Shown piece after piece: positions 14,401 to 28,200 of a stretch of 64,000 bases of DNA. This DNA comes from Apteryx mantelli (Eukaryota; Chordata; Aves; Apterygiformes; Apterygidae), in NCBI RefSeq assembly GCF_036417845.1, contig NC_089978.1, forward strand, positions 127,192,183-127,256,182, given 5' to 3'. Under the pieces are notes generated by a model. The model had not been told where the DNA came from, did not search any database, and saw only the letters and a program-made list of their open reading frames with translations. The position numbers and the translations under genes were made by a program. How positions within the stretch are numbered: position 1 is the first letter of the stretch; the number at the start of each line of letters is the position of its first letter.

Positions 14401-15403
14401 CCAGAAATCTAATCTGTACCAAATAAGATTTCATAACAGATGACATCCAATCTGCTAAAATATTCACTGATTTGCTTCAATTGCTAGCTCTCAAAAGTTC
14501 CCAGACTTTCTAAAACTCTTTAACAGCTGTCTCAGCCCGGTTTTAGGATGCTGTTATGCAGACTTTTCAAAGTGTGAAAAGGGGTGGAAGTTAGAAGATA
14601 GTACTTTCCAGATGTAAATACATACACAAGTTGTTAGCTGTTTTGTTGCATTAGGATTTTCCAAGCCACTGCCTTATTACCATGCGATGTGCAGTGTCGC
14701 AGCTGTGGAGGAATAAAGATTGGTTTTCTCCCCTTCATACCCTTTCCGCTCCACTTTACCTTTTATTTTTCAACAGGTGCATACTTCAGAGTGGAATCAT
14801 GTCTTCCATACTTTGGGTGCTTAAGGAATCATACTGATCCTATTTAAAATAAGTAGTTTCATCTTTAAACTGTCAACTTGTAACTGCAGAATACAGGAGA
14901 CTTCCACGATGATTGAACACCTGGTTGCGGGGGGGGAGGCATATTCCCGAGTATTCCAGGAGTGCAAATTGAATTCTTCAGTTCTCACTATCCCATTAGC
15001 TGGCTGATAATGCTCCTGGCAATGATCGGTGAAATAATTCAGTCCCCAGCAGAAAGTTCTGTATTTGAATACAAAGTCTTTTAAAATGAGAGGCTAATAC
15101 AGCTCTATGAGGGGGCCTGTGGGTATTTTTTTCCTCCAAGCCTCTCTGTTAATGAAAGAGATAAGGCAGATGAGTGGACAGCATCTTAATCTAAAGAGTT
15201 TTCTCTGAAAACATCAGCATCTTTTAGTCTTGTGGTCATTCTGCTTGAAATGGGGGAACAGTGCCTTTGCTAAATACTACCAATAAGAGTCACACAACTA
15301 AAAAATGGGCTCACAGAAAAAGTCTGTATATATTTTTATACAGTCAGACATTATACCATTCTTAGGATTTTTACTCTTGTAGGTAGTTAGTAAGGCATTC
15401 ATG

Positions 15404-15405
<2 letters not shown>

Positions 15406-15442
<37 letters not shown>
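15406..15442. repeat. Perfect (TG)n microsatellite
   Basis: Thirty-seven bases of uninterrupted alternating T and G, followed after a short spacer by a T tract at about 15451-15464. Likely polymorphic. Confidence 0.93.
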
Positions 15443-15443
<1 letters not shown>

Positions 15444-16120
15444 GGGTTTGATTTTTTTTTTTTTCTTCCTTCATCTGCAAGACTTGTCTTCATAGGAGGA
15501 GGTGACTCATTCCATGAGAAGTGTCAGCAAGCTTAGCAGGAAAGCTGTGTTTTCTAAGTGAACCTCTGGTCCACAGAGCCATTGCTTTTTTTAGTCTCTA
15601 GCAGCAGTGCTGTTGCTTGTTTTTTTGGTCCGATGATTTGCTGAGATAGGTCTGTGATTGTGTTTGGTGAGTGCAGTGCTATGGAACCCAGGTTGTTTTG
15701 CTCATCCTGAAATAAAGCAGAGAGATGTCATGGATCTTGAGACATTGTAGTTTATTAGAAAGGTCCTTTTTCGTTGTTCAATGCTTAGCTCAATTCAAGT
15801 GAGGTTTCTGGAAAAAATAGACATTTCTCCCTGTGATTCTGCAGATGGTACCAGCTTTGCAGAATTACAGAAGGCTAAGGAAATCTATTGCCTTCTAGAT
15901 GAAATACTGTGAAGAAGAGGGGAAAATTGGACTTCTTTTTAGGTGAATGTCAAATACTGGTAAAGTGTTACTAATTTCTGTTACAGCTGTGTTTAGTGCC
16001 AATCTTAGGATTGTATTATTGTGACAAACCTTCAGTTGAAGATATTATCCCTATTTCTGAATGTGAAGGTAGAAGATGGATTTAAAAAACAGAGTAACAA
16101 AACCCTTTTTTTCTCATCAG

Positions 16121-16221
16121 ATCCGTCAGATGATGAAGCTAGTGAGAAGGCAAGTGATGAGAGGAGAGCAATGCATCAGGATTCAGACTCCAAACCTGCT
16201 GTGACAAAGAAAAGAAAGAAG
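16121..16221 (+). CDS. CMSS1: CMSS1 coding exon 1 of those visible
   Basis: The acceptor is a pyrimidine tract ending ttctcatcag; the exon enters with the last two bases of an Asp codon. It encodes an acidic Ser/Glu/Asp-rich stretch ([12 protein letters not shown]) then the basic KKRKK cluster, as expected for the CMSS1 N-terminal region. The end at 16221 is chosen because it leaves phase 0, matching the next exon, although the donor (gtttgt) is weak and a perfect gtaagt lies four bases downstream. Confidence 0.9.
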
Positions 16222-19200
16222 GTTTGTAAGTTTAGCAGTTGTGTAGAGCACAGAGGTGATAATGCATAAGGAAATGTACTCCCTTTTTCTTCAGTAAGGG
16301 GGCAGTTTTCTTCACCTTTTGTCTGATCTTTTTACATAATAGGATTCTTTTATAAAGTGATTTTGACTTATTTGGAAGTGTTGAGTTCCAGTACATTTCA
16401 ATAATAACTTCACTCTTGTTTTGTGTAAACTGAGGTTGCTGAGCCTGCCTCCTGCCTCGTTACTTCTGGTGATAAAAGCCTGAGTGATGCTGCCCGGCTT
16501 CCTCTCCCTGCACACATGAGATCTTGGAAGCTGTATTTTAAATATTTTACAGCATCTCCACCCAAATATGACTCCATTGAAATGTCCAAGTGAGGAAGAA
16601 TTTAGGTCCACATGGATGGATGTTTCCATAGCCTTGCACTGTTAAAAGCTTCCTTTAGGACCACTAGGAGCTATGATTCTCAGAACTATATGGAGTATAC
16701 CCAGGAAAAGGCAGTGACATCTTTGACAGACAGCCTCCCCCCAACTTTAGCAGAAAAGAGTCATCTAAAGCTGAGCTGATTTTAAGAAGTCTCTTGTTTG
16801 AAGGTAAATTTCTTGTGTCTTCCTGGTATCATACAGGAGAATGGACTGAATGGCTGTCAAGGAGCTAAAACAACACTGGAGGCTCCCTCTCCTTGAGATC
16901 AGTATAAATTTTGACCTAGGTCAGTACTAAATAAAAGCCTTCACTCTATGATGCCTAGGCAGTTGCCCAAGTGAAAAACTTTTGTAGTAATATTCTCTTT
17001 TGTAGCAGAGAAGTAGAAGCAACACAGTAAATGTGCAGTATTAATTGCTATCCTTTTGGGTATCTTTCTCAGACATCCAAGAGCTAAGTGAGCCAAGAAA
17101 TCTGAACTGCTTCCACATTTTCATTAGGAAGGAGACAACTGAGCAATATAGAAGGTTGTATTGCCTTTCTGCGCACTGTACCTGGTGGCAGATATTGAGG
17201 ACTTCAACTCAGCAAGGTTGCCTCTAGAGCTCCTTTTTATCAGCACTAAGTTCACTTATACGTTTGGAACAAAATAAGCTGGTGTATCTGGAGGAGGTAC
17301 TTTGCTCGTTCTATGAGAATGTTAGAAAGGATAAACCTACACAAGTTATCCTGCTGAATGGGAACTGGGACTGCTCACCTGTGGCCCAGAACACATGCCA
17401 CAGCTCTTCCTGTACAATAAGAAATATCAGTTTGTATTTTGGAACAGGTAATTTAATGTTAAGTCATTGCCTTATAGAGTTTCATGGCTAATAGGAACTC
17501 AGTGTCATGGATGTGTTGTTGCAGGTCTTTTATAGCAAAAAGGCTTGCTGATCAGATGTATTTACACAAAGGTAGTAGTTTTGTTTTCTGGTGTATTTAA
17601 CATAACCTATTTTACTCACTCATCCCTGCCTCATTCACAGTCTGGAAGCTATTCTGCAGTGGACTTAAAACCGTCTTAAAACCAGTCAGGAGACAACTAA
17701 ATAGAATTATGAACATTTATGTTTCCAGTCTGCAAACTGTCCTCTGGCTTACAATGAAATGAATAATTTGTCTCCAATCTGAATGGAGCACTGATGTGTT
17801 TACTTTGCCACTAACTCCCAAAGTTAGAGTATATGGCTGACCTAGAATGTAAACTTTCACACGCACACAAGAATGTTTTCACTTTACATTTGAATTTCCA
17901 GTAACTTGGCAACATGTAAAGAAAAAAAGTTGTGTTAGAAATATAATACAGGAAATATTTTATGTTCTGTCTGTGATTAACAAACAAGGAATTTATGACA
18001 TTTTAGTTCATAAATCAGTGGTCTCAGCACAAATTTCCTGTTTTCTGCATTTTAAGAACTTCCTTGTAAAAACAGCATAAGAACACAGAGCACAAGGGAG
18101 CCGTGTCAAAAACCAGTAGGTTGTCTGTTCTGTATCTTGCATAAGAAAAACATGCAAATGACCTTTTCTTAAGGGTGGCATGCAAAGAGCTATGGAATGA
18201 GTAGGTAGGCAACTAACACTTATGAAAGGGTCAGAAGTTCAGTCTAGATCAGATGCCTAAATATTTTAAGATTGCAGATCATCAAAAGACATGTAGATTT
18301 ACGGCTATTCACCACCATTTGTTTTCTCTTACTTTTATGGCTTTATTTTTAATGTCTAGATACAGTGGACTTGTATTTCTGGGCTAACAGTATACCATGC
18401 ATATATATGTGTATGTATGTATATGTATATATATGTGTGTATATATGTATGTATGTATGTGCTGCTGTAAAGGAGTTTTGTGAATCTTCTAATGCTGGTC
18501 TGAGGAAGCCAGGCTTTGCCTACAAGCCTGCTGTGTACTTCTGTTGCCATTGAAATAAAGGGCTTCATACTGTGTTCAGAAAAGAAGCCATGACATTTGG
18601 TGATATCTTAAGCACTTGAATGAAGAGTTATCAGTGAGAAAATTTTGTTTCTCTTAGAGAACATTTTTCAGCTCTGTGGGTTTTATTCTTTTCTCACACA
18701 GATACAAGTTGGGAGTGCACATGGTGTTTTGCACATTTATATGAAACAGTTCACAATATATGTGAAGGTAGAAATGGGCCCAACGTGACTGAGTGGCATT
18801 TTTCTATGTTCTGAAAGACTCATACATGGAGTGGTGAAGCCTTCTAGGTTAAGGAACCATTGTATTCTGTGGGAAGAAGGAGAAGGGAAGAAGGTCATCC
18901 ATTTCTGGCTTTTTGATGGCTTGGTAGTGTCCCTTGACTAAATCGGTACAAAGGCTTGTTCTCTGCCTAAAATGTGATGCTGAATATGGAAATTGTGATG
19001 AAAACACCTGGCAAGTGGTCTTTGAATATCTATAGACAGCTGGGATGCATAAGGGTAGAGCAGGAGCTGAAGGCAGAGGGTAGCTCTGTTTTAGTCTGAA
19101 TGTCTGGGAATGCTAACAGCAGGGTTAGGAATGAAGAAATGTACGGTATTCTTAAAAGCACTTGAATCAGAGTCAGGACAGAGATTTCAAAAAACAAAAA

Positions 19201-22200
19201 TAAAAACAAAAAAACTTACGTTAACCCTGGAGCAACCTTATTAGGTCAAGAGAGTTTCTACTTGCAGTTAGTCCCTTGATTTCCAGTGGTGATCATATCT
19301 GTTTATACTTGAGAAAATCACAGGGACAGATCCCTGTTTGTTGAGGCAAGATGTGGACTCCCTCACAGCTTCTCATGGGTACGTATTGACCCAGGCTGCA
19401 ATATGAATTCCAGCCCTAGATGTAGAGTGCTGCTCTGGCTGTAGTTGTCCCCCAGCCAAACCTTCTCTGCTAGTTCCTAAGTCTCACTTCAAACCTCAGC
19501 CAATTCCAGGGCCACTTCCAAACAGTATTACTGCCTTTGCTAGTGTTGACTGTGTTTGCATAGCAGCACTTAAAACAGGGGCAAGCAAAGGTCCTTCGTT
19601 TATGGTGAGTGTGGTGGTACCCCGTTTTTTATAGCTAAATTGAGGCGGGGCTAGGGGGAGAAAAGGGGAAGTGTAGCCAAAACATAAACAATGAAAGTCC
19701 CCAAAATGCTTCTGAGTAAAGTAATAAAGTTATGAGAATGGGCATGAAAAGGCACAAATGTGGTGGCAAGGGCCAGAGGGTGCAAGCTATCAAGAAGTGG
19801 CCTTCTGTCAAGAAGGCAGTGGAGGAAGTGCTCAGAGAGGTTTGCATACTCTGCTGACTTTTCCTTGGCCCTCTTGGTCCTGTGGCTCCTGCCCTCAGAG
19901 GAAACGGAGGAGCGCTTCTCTAGGTCTCGGCCAGACTCCCTTTACCGCTGCTATTTCCCCTCCAGGCCTTCCCCAGGGGCTGGTGCAGGACTGGCTGCTC
20001 CTCAGCTTTTAATGTTCCAAGTGATGAGCCTTCACCACAGTTGCTCACAAGAGTAGATTTTTCCAGCCAAATGCATCATAGTGGCAAGGAGTTTTCTCCT
20101 GCAACTCAGCCCATTTTCCCACTGCTCTGCATCGAATCACCTGTTAAGCTCTCAAGCCCGCATTTGTAGATTAATTTGCATTTGTAATTTTCAGTCCCTA
20201 AGAAGGCCAAAGAAAGAGAATTGCTGTGCTTAAAACAAGGAAAACCTGTGCCTCACTTCCTCTGTCTTGGACAATTTTAGGGGGCTTTCAGACAGATCCT
20301 CACCCTGGCTTCTGTGAACAGGGACTCTAGCTAACAGACCAATTCAGCCTGCTCACTCAGGAACAAAAGAGAGTTAATAATAGTGAGATGTGTTGGATAA
20401 AGATTATTCTGAAAGGTAACATGTATTTTTCTTATGTGTATTTGATCCTGCCTGCTATGAGCAGACAAGGCAAGAATGGAGCAGAGCAAATTTTAAACAT
20501 CTTTTCCTAAGTTTTACATTACAAACGTCAATGGAAATCCAGAGCATGATTGTTTCCAATTATTTTCTCCCAGTTCCATACTATCTTTAACCATCTGGAT
20601 GTTCATATTAGACCCAATTATTATAGAGTCCTATTGGCTAAATTAAGAAAAATGATCACACACAATAACAGGGATTAAATTTATATAATTTTTGAAAGTT
20701 CTGTTCATGTTTTTCTCTCTCTTTTTTTTTTAATTTATCCAAACTGCTTTTGACCGTTTTATGGATGTATGACTACAAACCTGGATGTTTCCGCTTTCCC
20801 TTCTTTTATTCTGCTCTTAGTTACAACAACAGAGGTCTTTATTCTGAAATTACTCTAGATTACTTGATTCCCTCTACAAATGGGGAGGCTTGGTTTCGTT
20901 TGTTTTTCCTTAACCCGGTATGACAATTTCTGTATCCCTCTCTTACCTCCTTTTGCTGGTTTTTTTCAGATGATCATATATCAAAAGTTGAGTCTTTTTT
21001 TTTCTCTTTTTCTGTGCTTTGCAGCCTACAGAGTGTTTTCTAACTCAGCCTGAAGAAAAACAGGAGAGCACTGTAAAAGCAAAGAGGAGAAGGAAGGTAT
21101 GAATGTCCTAGGATGTATTTGGGGCACCGGGTGCATATGATATTATAAGATTCACAACACTGTGACAATGTGGAGTAATATGGTCAAAGATATTGCAGCC
21201 TATTTTAGAGAAGAATAGAAATTCCCACTTTTTTGACTTCACTTCAAATACTCGCTTCCCATGTGAACTGAATTGTGACACTTGTCTACACCCCAGTCAA
21301 GGATTGTGTATGTCTGCACCAAGCTTGCAAGTGTTGCTCACTAGGAAAATATAACTGTATCAGAGAAAGATGGATTTTCAGTTGCTGCAGAATCTACCCT
21401 ATTTCAGCTGCGTGGCCAGACTCCAGCTGCTGTTACATCTCCTGAGCCAAGAACTGTCCTTGTTCCCTCTTCTCATCATAGCATAGCTATATTAATAAAT
21501 GCTGTGTATTGTCCCTCTGGCCATGCTCCATCCTCATCCTCAACAACAAACACACACTGCAGTCTAGATAGAAACTGTACAGCACCAAGCAAATTAATTG
21601 TCTTTCAGGACAGACTGTAAATACTTGGCTTCCTCACAGGGCAGAGAGGTGGCTTTTTTATGTTATGTCAGGCCTCTGAATCGTCCAGGGAATGAGATGA
21701 GGGAAGAGTGGGATTTAGCTTTAACTGCAGCTCTGGCAGAAATGACCTTGGTACTACTTCCATTGCAGCCAGAGCAAAAGCATCCCACAATAGGAACTGG
21801 TGAACCAGACCTAACAAAAACACCCAATTTTCAGGCAAACAATAGGCTCTTAGTTACACCTTTAGTTTCAGTGGGGATATGCCACTAAGGTGACATATAC
21901 AGCCTGTCAAAAAAATCCATCAGAAAATATTTATCAGGCTAATCTGTAGCTCCCAAACAAACTGCTTTCTCCAAAAAGAAGAAAAAGAAAAGAAAAAACC
22001 CTTTGCTTTTAAGCATCTGGAATGAATTGGAAGAAAAATAATAAAACTTCCTGCATGAGGAACATTTCCCCACAGCTCTCCTTGAAGGAAGAGAGTTTGC
22101 TCAGGTGTCCTTGCTCTAACTCTCATGGAATTTCTTGGTAGTATCAGGCTTCTCCCCTCAAGAGGACCATAATTTTCCTGAAGGAATCAAGTGGCCCAGG

Positions 22201-25200
22201 GAATGATGTAATGATCCTGTGGAATGGCAGGTTACGCTGAGTTACCAAGTAAAAAATGAACCTGATAGTTCTGTGTTATTATCTGCTAAATCAGAGGTTC
22301 CCAGACGTGGGTCACTGAAGAGGCAGGGTGTAAGGCCCTGGGGCTGGACAAGAGCAGTTCTCCCTAGTGCAGTGTCTTGTATATTGGGTAGGAATAACAA
22401 TGAAGAGATTCTGTTGTGGGCCTCATACAAAGGCTACGTGTGTTGCAGATGGCCTGTGGCCATTCTTTGGGAAGGCCTGTTTTTAAGCAGTCTAAGGAAA
22501 AAGTATTACTAAAGAGTGACAGAGCTTGCGATTGTTGCATGGCAGAAAAACGTAACAGTGTCAAATGAAGGCGAAACTTGAGAGGGAATGCTACAGATTT
22601 AGGCATTGTAAAAATCTGATAAACAGCCTGAGATGCGCTGGAAAGTGTTCCAGTGACTTCCAAGGGCTTTAGACCAGGCCAAAGGTTGACTGGAAAGAAA
22701 GCATAAGCACTTGGTCTCCTTGTGTTCCACTGTCAAAGATTTGGCTGAGATCTTGCAAATGCACAGCTGGCTTTAAGCAGAAGTGAAATAGGCAGTGGCC
22801 TGAAGTGGCAGAGGGTTGAGAGAGGCAGGCTGCCTACTTTGCCATTGCTGTGGGGTAGAGTGGTTTCAGCAGCGCCCGTATGGCTTTTCTGTGTACAGCC
22901 TTCTGCTCTTCATGTTGCCATTAAGGGAGTATTTGGGGTGTATCGGGCAGTAGGGAGAAGGTTGGGGATGGATGGAAGGGAAGGAAGAAGCAGGTGCTGG
23001 GATGGAAGAGAGAGGGATGGAAAAAGATCTGTCCCCTACATACAACAACTCCTAATAACTGTCTTCAACATTTCCATTGATCTTTGCCACCCCCTCAGCC
23101 TGCTGAAATTGCTCTGAAACTACCCACAGCCATGCTAAAGCAGCACTAACAGCTCCCAGGACAAGCTCCCTTGTCTCTGTGAAATCTCACTGTCCCTTCA
23201 AAAATCCTTACTCTAGTGTTCTGTCCTAACCACACTCTCCAGCTCCCTTTCACTTCTGGGGCTATGCTGTCCTCATGGTGGCATACATGTCCTCCTGACA
23301 GCAAATTCAGTTCAGCTTATGCTGCTGAGAAATCTTTAGCTGGCTTTTCACAAATGAATCATTTCTCTGTGAGAACAAGAAGGGCTTTGCATTGGTGCCA
23401 TTCTCTCCAGGCTGGCTGTCTCCTTGAAAATCTGCCATATTCTGAAATGATCCTGTATTTTTAAATGATCATTCAGATGAAAGGAATCCTGGGCTGTTCT
23501 ACCCCCACGATTCATTTAATTATGCGAAAAAATACAACAACACTTTCATTTCAACAATGTCAAGATCTTTTCATTTATAGAATACCATTTTCTCTACTCC
23601 TTATTTAAAGGGATTAGAAGGAAAAAAAAAACACAGAATTTTCTCACCTATTCCTGAGATAATGTTCCACAGGTGTAAAATAGTATCATAAAGTCATGTT
23701 CCAGGCTCAAAATTATTAGACTGGTTTAAAAAGTTGTACATTTTAAAAGAACAAAATAGCTGCTGCACTCTTTTAAAGTTTGCCCTCTGTTTTTGTGAAC
23801 TTTAATTAGTCAAACAGCAAAAATGATAAAAATGCCTTGCATATCCCCTTTACTTATTTTTAGAAGAAGATTTCTGATATTCTGGAAAAATCCTCTCCGA
23901 AACCTGGTGTCCCTAAAGATCTACAGAACCTGCTCAGTCAACATTTTGGTGCAAAACGTTCAGTGATTGAAATGGAGGAATTAAAACTATCAGGTAACCT
24001 ATCCTATATAAAATAGATAAAGAATGCTTTTTTTCCTTGATACCAGTGAGTTCTTTTGCTGTAGAAGAAAGGGAATTTTTTTAGGACAGGTCTCCTGAGT
24101 TGAATTTCTTTAAGGAAATATTGTCTTATACTGTATATTGCTTTGCTGTTTAAGTGGAGATGTTAGTTTCATTGGGACAAATATGTGGATTTTTTGTAGT
24201 TGTGGAAACAAAAAGAAACATTGTTTAAATGTGTGCTTTTATTGTAAAATATTAGTTCCAGGAGTTTGCTTTTCTTGTAGAAATGATATGATTCCTAATT
24301 AGTAGTTTCCAAGATGCTGAGAAAGACTGCAAAAAATTATCTTATTTCTGGGATTACCTGAATCTGTCCAGATGTGTAATTGAAGGGCTGACAGGTGTAG
24401 ACAGAGAAATAACAAAATGTCATTCTGACTTGGTTATGAGATGTTGAATGCAATGTTTTTTAAGTGGGTGGCATGAAATAAGATGGTAGCTTTGGTCCAA
24501 GTGTAAAGTGAACAATTTTTAACCATGACTGGGACCCTCTGGGTTTCCTGTAGTCTGTCTCCTGTTAAAAGCCAGGGATAGAAAAGGCAAAGCAGGGCAG
24601 AGTGGGGTTAGCTTCTCTCTTTCAGGTTACATTAGAGATGAAGGCAACATTGAACTGCTTTGCCTCTTACTCTACAGATAAAGAGGAATTCATTTTCTAG
24701 GCACTGTCTATATGAAGACCAAACTGCCTGGTAACAAGCCTGCATATTTCTTTCATACTTCTTGAACTCTTAGTGACCTGTGTCTAAGCTAGCAGCCTTT
24801 TAGCCTGACAGTGCTTTCTCTTTTTCAATGTTTAAGCTTGTCTTTCTAGATAAATATGCTCTTTCTTACAGCTTCCTTCAGACATCCATGATTCTAGGTT
24901 AACCCTTCTTTATTTCTTTAGGCCCAGTTCAGCTTTCCTCTTGAATCAAGAAAATCTGGAGGAGCCCTGCATGGATGGCTTTGAAATGCTTATATTAAAT
25001 ATTTCTAGATCTTCAGGGTTGTGTGCAAATAATACATTGCTTTGGTTTCTTTGCTAGTAAAAGAGGCCTTCAGGCTAGTGAAGTGATCCGTTTCCATATG
25101 GATTGGCTCTTGGGTTGGATGGAGATGTTTTCCTTTCTTTTTGTGCTGGGAGTTGGAAGCTTAGAGAGCCAAGGAGTTTACTGACTCCTACAGCTGTCAA

Positions 25201-28200
25201 GTTATTCGCATCAAAGCACAGAGCAAAGTTACAAGCAACTACATGGAGTTGTGTGTTCTTGTTAACAGACATAGTTAATGCAGAAGCTCAGGTCTGTAGT
25301 CAGCATGGTCTCTTGCTGCAGGCTGGAGCTATGTTGTTTTTCCCCCTTTCTGGGACTTTTATTTAAAGTTGTTGTTAATATTCCAGTTCTGCTGTGTCAG
25401 TGAAAAATCAGTGAAAAAAATCTTTTGAATTGCTCAGTCATTAATGAGACTTAATATTTTCAGATCAGTAAAATAAGAGCTAAGATAGATTGCCACTGGA
25501 TGGAAAGAACTAGGGTGGATATAAAGACTTCTTCTATTATCACCAAATGCTTACAGTATTGTAGCAGCCCCAACCCTTTCCCAATATCATCAAGTGCATG
25601 TTTTAAACATGAGTTTAAAAGTAAATCAGCTGCTGATCCTTCAGTTGAACACATTCAAACTTCCTTTGGAGCTCAAGTCCCACTGAATCTCAGGCACTGT
25701 TTTTAATAAAAGTGATCAGGGCAAAACACAAGTTTTTAGCCAGACAATGCCCATTAAATGGAAGATACAGTGATGGAGAGCACCTATTCTCAGGAAACTA
25801 CACAGGCAGGACTTTTGTCAGACTCCAACTATAAAATAAAATTGTCACACTGTCTGTTCCAGAGGAAATCATGTATTAACGTTGTGTGCCATCTCCATAT
25901 GAACATGAATAACGTGTGAGGAAATCTCCTTAATTTAGTTAGTTACTGCTTGTTATCTTGGATGTATATTCTTAAATAACTGGTTATTGTAAAATAGGAA
26001 ATATTTGATCTGTGTCATTAGTAGATGTATCAGCAAACATCCGGTTCCCAAGACGTGCTCTGAGGGGCAATGCTTCATGCAGAAAGACATCAAATATATT
26101 GGTGCCTGGAGAAAGAGTTGTTAATGCTCCAAGAGAGTATATTGTTCCAGCAGGTGAAGGACCCTTAAAAAATATGGCATGTTTTCAGGCCATCTAATTT
26201 TAATTACCACTGTAAGAACCTAGACTATCTATATAGACTCTGGAGAAAGGAAGGACCCTCCGAAGTACCTAAGTGAGGACCTTGTCTTTCTTTGTTGGCT
26301 GTATATGGAGCCTAAAGCTAAATAGTATGTCTCTGCCAAAGAGTCTTTTTAAGACTCATTAGTTAAGATAGTGACCAGGTAAAAGACCGGGAGTCAGTGG
26401 GAAATGAAGGAAGAGGAAGGTATTAAAAAGCAATGTAAATGTTACCCTTTGCACTGGTGTAGTGAGTTAGATTGCTGCAATATGAAAGGCCAGGAAGAAA
26501 AACAAACTCACTGAGAGGAGAGTGGCCAATGTCTCGCTTATTGGTACGTTCTCCTTACAGAGTACAAATTGTTCGAGTGACCTACAGATGTCTTCCATCT
26601 TAGACTGGAGTAATGGTCTGGCAAGTTGACTGTACAGCTTTTGGCTTAAAGCCTTTGATTGATCGTGGCAAAGACATATGAAAACTTGCTTTAAAGTGTT
26701 TGATCGCACTTGTGCAGTACTGTGTGCAGGGTTACATGGTGGGAGAAAAGAAAGGAATTGCAGTAGGGTTGAGAGATGGTATCTTAATTGACTTATCCAG
26801 TTTAAAGCTTGTTGCTCTCTAGAGGTGAACATGAATCTGGTTTCACAAATGGTGATTTATTGAAGATGGATTTTAATACAGGTGTGTGATTTAATCGGCA
26901 TAACCAGTGGCTATGCTGCCAACATATATGCTCTTTTTGCTTTTACAAATACATCAACAAAAATATTTTCTCCTTTCTGTTTTCAGATTCCTGCTTTTTG
27001 CCAGCCAATGATCTCACCCACAGTTTTTCTTCATACCTGAAGGAAAGTGAGTTAAAATGTTGGTCAGGATGAGAAGAGTTGTATGAAAAACATTATTAAT
27101 GCAATACTATTGCAGCTTTTTATCTGCACTCCCAAATGTCTTTAACTAAGAAACATTAATAACTCTTTAGGGGTTTGTTTGTTGTTTGTTTGTTTGTTTT
27201 TTGCATGACAGGTTTTGTGTTCCTGGTTCTTTTTTACTCTACAACTTCTCTTTGCATCAAAATGTTTTGGGGTTTCTTTTAATTGCTTGAGATTCTTTCT
27301 AAGTAATTTATGGTTGCTTCATAAGTAGGTACATGTATTATCTTACAGTAACAATCCTGAGACTGTCTACTGGAATTAACAGAGAGGATTTTTATTCTCT
27401 TACATATCTGGGTAGAAGTTCTGGTCTGGTAAATGTTTCTTTTCGATTGTTTTTCTGTGATACAAATTACTGTATGTGGCAATCTAAGACAGTGGGCTTG
27501 TCACCTTACAAAATGTTGAATTTTAATTCTTACCTAATTTGTTCAGTTGTATAATATGTCTGTTTTATTTATATTAGGCATTATGTTTTCCAGTGACCAA
27601 TGACTGAATGTAAAAGTTTTGCCCTAGATCCAGACCTCATAGGAGTCAGCATGTGTGTTCTTGCTGCTGGCTACCATTCATCATGTACTCTTGTAATTTA
27701 AAATCATGGTGTGTATATAAGTAGTACTTTCTCAATGTGTTATATGGGCTTTTTCATTGCAGTCTGTCCTAAATGGGCAAAACTTCGTAAAAACCACAAG
27801 GAGACGAAGTCAGTGGTGATGCTGGTTATCTGCAGTTCTGCCCTTCGTTCCTTGGAACTCATCAAGTATGTTGAGAGCAAATGCTGTGTTGAGGTTGGCA
27901 GTCAATCAGAGGTTTTGTCTTGGAACCACAGATGTAAAGGCAAAACTGGGACACTGTCCTCTGCTAGCCAACAAAGTTACTGACTCAAACTGAGGCAGTA
28001 TCCCTTGCTTCTTTAAACTGCAGGGGTGGGGTGTTTGGTTTCAGACTGAAGTAGCACATAGTAGTACAGTTGCATGGAAGTGCTATTTTTGTTAAAAAAC
28101 AAAAATAAAGTGTAGCCAGTTTAGGGAAACATGCAAGATGTTATACTTGGGAACATAATAAACCCATAAAACGTCATGACCCACCACTAGAAGTTGTGAC

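Larger units (their letters stand above)
1..16120 (+). other. CMSS1: Presumed CMSS1 upstream intron (non-coding)
   Basis: No exon can be supported in this stretch on either strand; the open frames are short, overlap in several frames and lack credible splice sites in a matching phase. The first CMSS1 exon seen (16121) starts in the middle of a codon behind a strong acceptor, so this region must at least partly be the intron before it. In mammals that intron is very large and carries FILIP1L on the opposite strand. I looked for the conserved FILIP1L N-terminal coding exons on the minus strand and saw none. Visible contents are simple repeats (1608-1656, 6713-6730, 9721-9754, 11261-11400, 15406-15442) and a locally CpG-richer patch near 13780-14290. 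Confidence 0.75.

Noticed and set aside
1-16120. FILIP1L coding exons expected on the minus strand from mammalian synteny
   Set aside because: No minus-strand segment translates to the conserved coiled-coil N-terminal region; the exons probably lie left of the window.
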